DNA from: BJHL01 sp040378885 | GTDB lineage: Bacteria > Planctomycetota > Phycisphaerae > Phycisphaerales > UBA1924 | Assembly: GCA_046316615.1 (NCBI GenBank) | Contig: JBKDAN010000034.1 | Span: 1 to 64,000 of the forward strand | DNA length: 64,000 nt | Direction of reading: 5' to 3' | In this document: positions 63,691 through 64,000 of the stretch, in pieces | Layout of the letters: every line of letters starts with the position of its first letter | Numbering within the stretch: position 1 is the stretch's first letter | Position numbers and translations under genes: made by a program | Notes under the pieces: model-generated | The model's input: the letters and a program-made list of their open reading frames with translations, nothing else | Databases searched by the model: none | What the model was told of the DNA's origin: nothing

Positions 63691-64000
63691 GCGATGTCAA
63701 TTCCACAGGCGCGAAACCGTGTGAACGAGCAAGCGATTGAGGTCCCTCAACACCACGAATTGGTGCACCACGTCGGTTTTTACAAGGCCTCAAGCAGCTG
63801 GAACTCGCTGAATTCGGCAAATGTCGCGTTCTCGCGATGAGATATTCGTGTAGACAGCGAAAATTGTGGAAGCTACTGCAAATACCCCTTGACGTATGTG
63901 ATCAGTCCTGTAATCTGAGTCGACCTCGGAGTTCTTCCGGCTTGCGAAAGTTGTTGCTCGGCGGCCTTTCCGCTCAACCTCTCGTGGTGGGTTTCGTGGA
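63691..64000. other. Upstream region of the galactanase gene, no gene seen to the window end
   Basis: AT-richer than the neighbours. On the plus strand there is a promoter-like pair at 63890-63917. No open frame with a ribosome binding site begins before the window end, so a gene on the plus strand would start beyond base 64000. Confidence 0.5.
63890..63917 (+). promoter_or_regulatory. Candidate sigma-70-type promoter facing out of the window
   Basis: TTGACG at 63890-63895 and TAATCT at 63912-63917, 16 bases apart, the latter preceded by TG as in an extended -10. The match to consensus at -10 is modest, so this is a weak prediction for a gene starting beyond the window. Confidence 0.4.

Overview
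The window looks like a chromosomal piece of a GC-rich planctomycete, most likely class Phycisphaerae. The signs are: a serine protease ending in two copies of a C-N-D-I-D-F-N-N-D type dockerin-like repeat, a sigma factor of the TIGR02999 type paired with a Ser/Thr kinase that carries a beta-propeller, type II pseudopilins, zinc-ribbon membrane proteins starting with a CGY...CPECG motif, and dispersed intergenic repeats of the kind common in this phylum. This placement is inference from gene content; no rRNA is present.

Layout. 1-1450: the edge of an IS3-family element that has landed in a dispersed palindromic repeat, one lone small gene, then repeat-filled DNA. 1454-4267: a three-gene light-signalling operon (LOV histidine kinase, receiver, EAL phosphodiesterase). 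4512-9524: a tRNA with a CAT anticodon (probably tRNA-Ile2), a lipoprotein, two paralogous zinc-ribbon membrane proteins and arginine decarboxylase SpeA. 9674-19391: SppA, an inactive-looking transglutaminase-like protein, fumarase, a secreted beta-helix protein and an M16 protease. 19430-22050: a repeat-rich island with two lone small genes, each followed directly by a copy of the same repeat. 22050-33166: a nuclease-like protein, Sua5, an OmpA-like lipoprotein, an ECF sigma/DUF4349 pair, an MlaE-like permease, two large secreted proteins and a lone E1-beta subunit. 33244-43021: RF3, an FkbM methyltransferase broken by a 34-bp insertion that contains twelve Gs, small enzymes, DNA ligase and a phosphoesterase. 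43028-48366: flotillin, pseudopilin and DUF4139 genes on one strand. 48592-64000: a large FAD/Fe-S dehydrogenase, a dockerin-bearing protease, the sigma/kinase pair, then ispB-panD-btpA-like genes, an rRNA methyltransferase, DinB and a GH53 galactanase.

Most striking is the 1454-4267 operon. The LOV domain keeps the photoactive cysteine and flavin-binding residues, but the kinase has Arg where the phospho-accepting His should be, and the receiver encoded next (overlapping by 4 bases) has Cys where the phospho-accepting Asp should be. The third gene encodes a c-di-GMP phosphodiesterase with its catalytic residues intact. This suggests blue light acting on c-di-GMP through protein contact rather than phosphotransfer.

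The second unusual item is the repeat family (copies at 129-176, 703-975, 19494-19809, 20489-20586, 21126-21172, plus a half-unit at 21250-21345). It has conserved inverted arms with compensatory changes and lies just downstream of each of the three lone small genes, a cassette-like arrangement.
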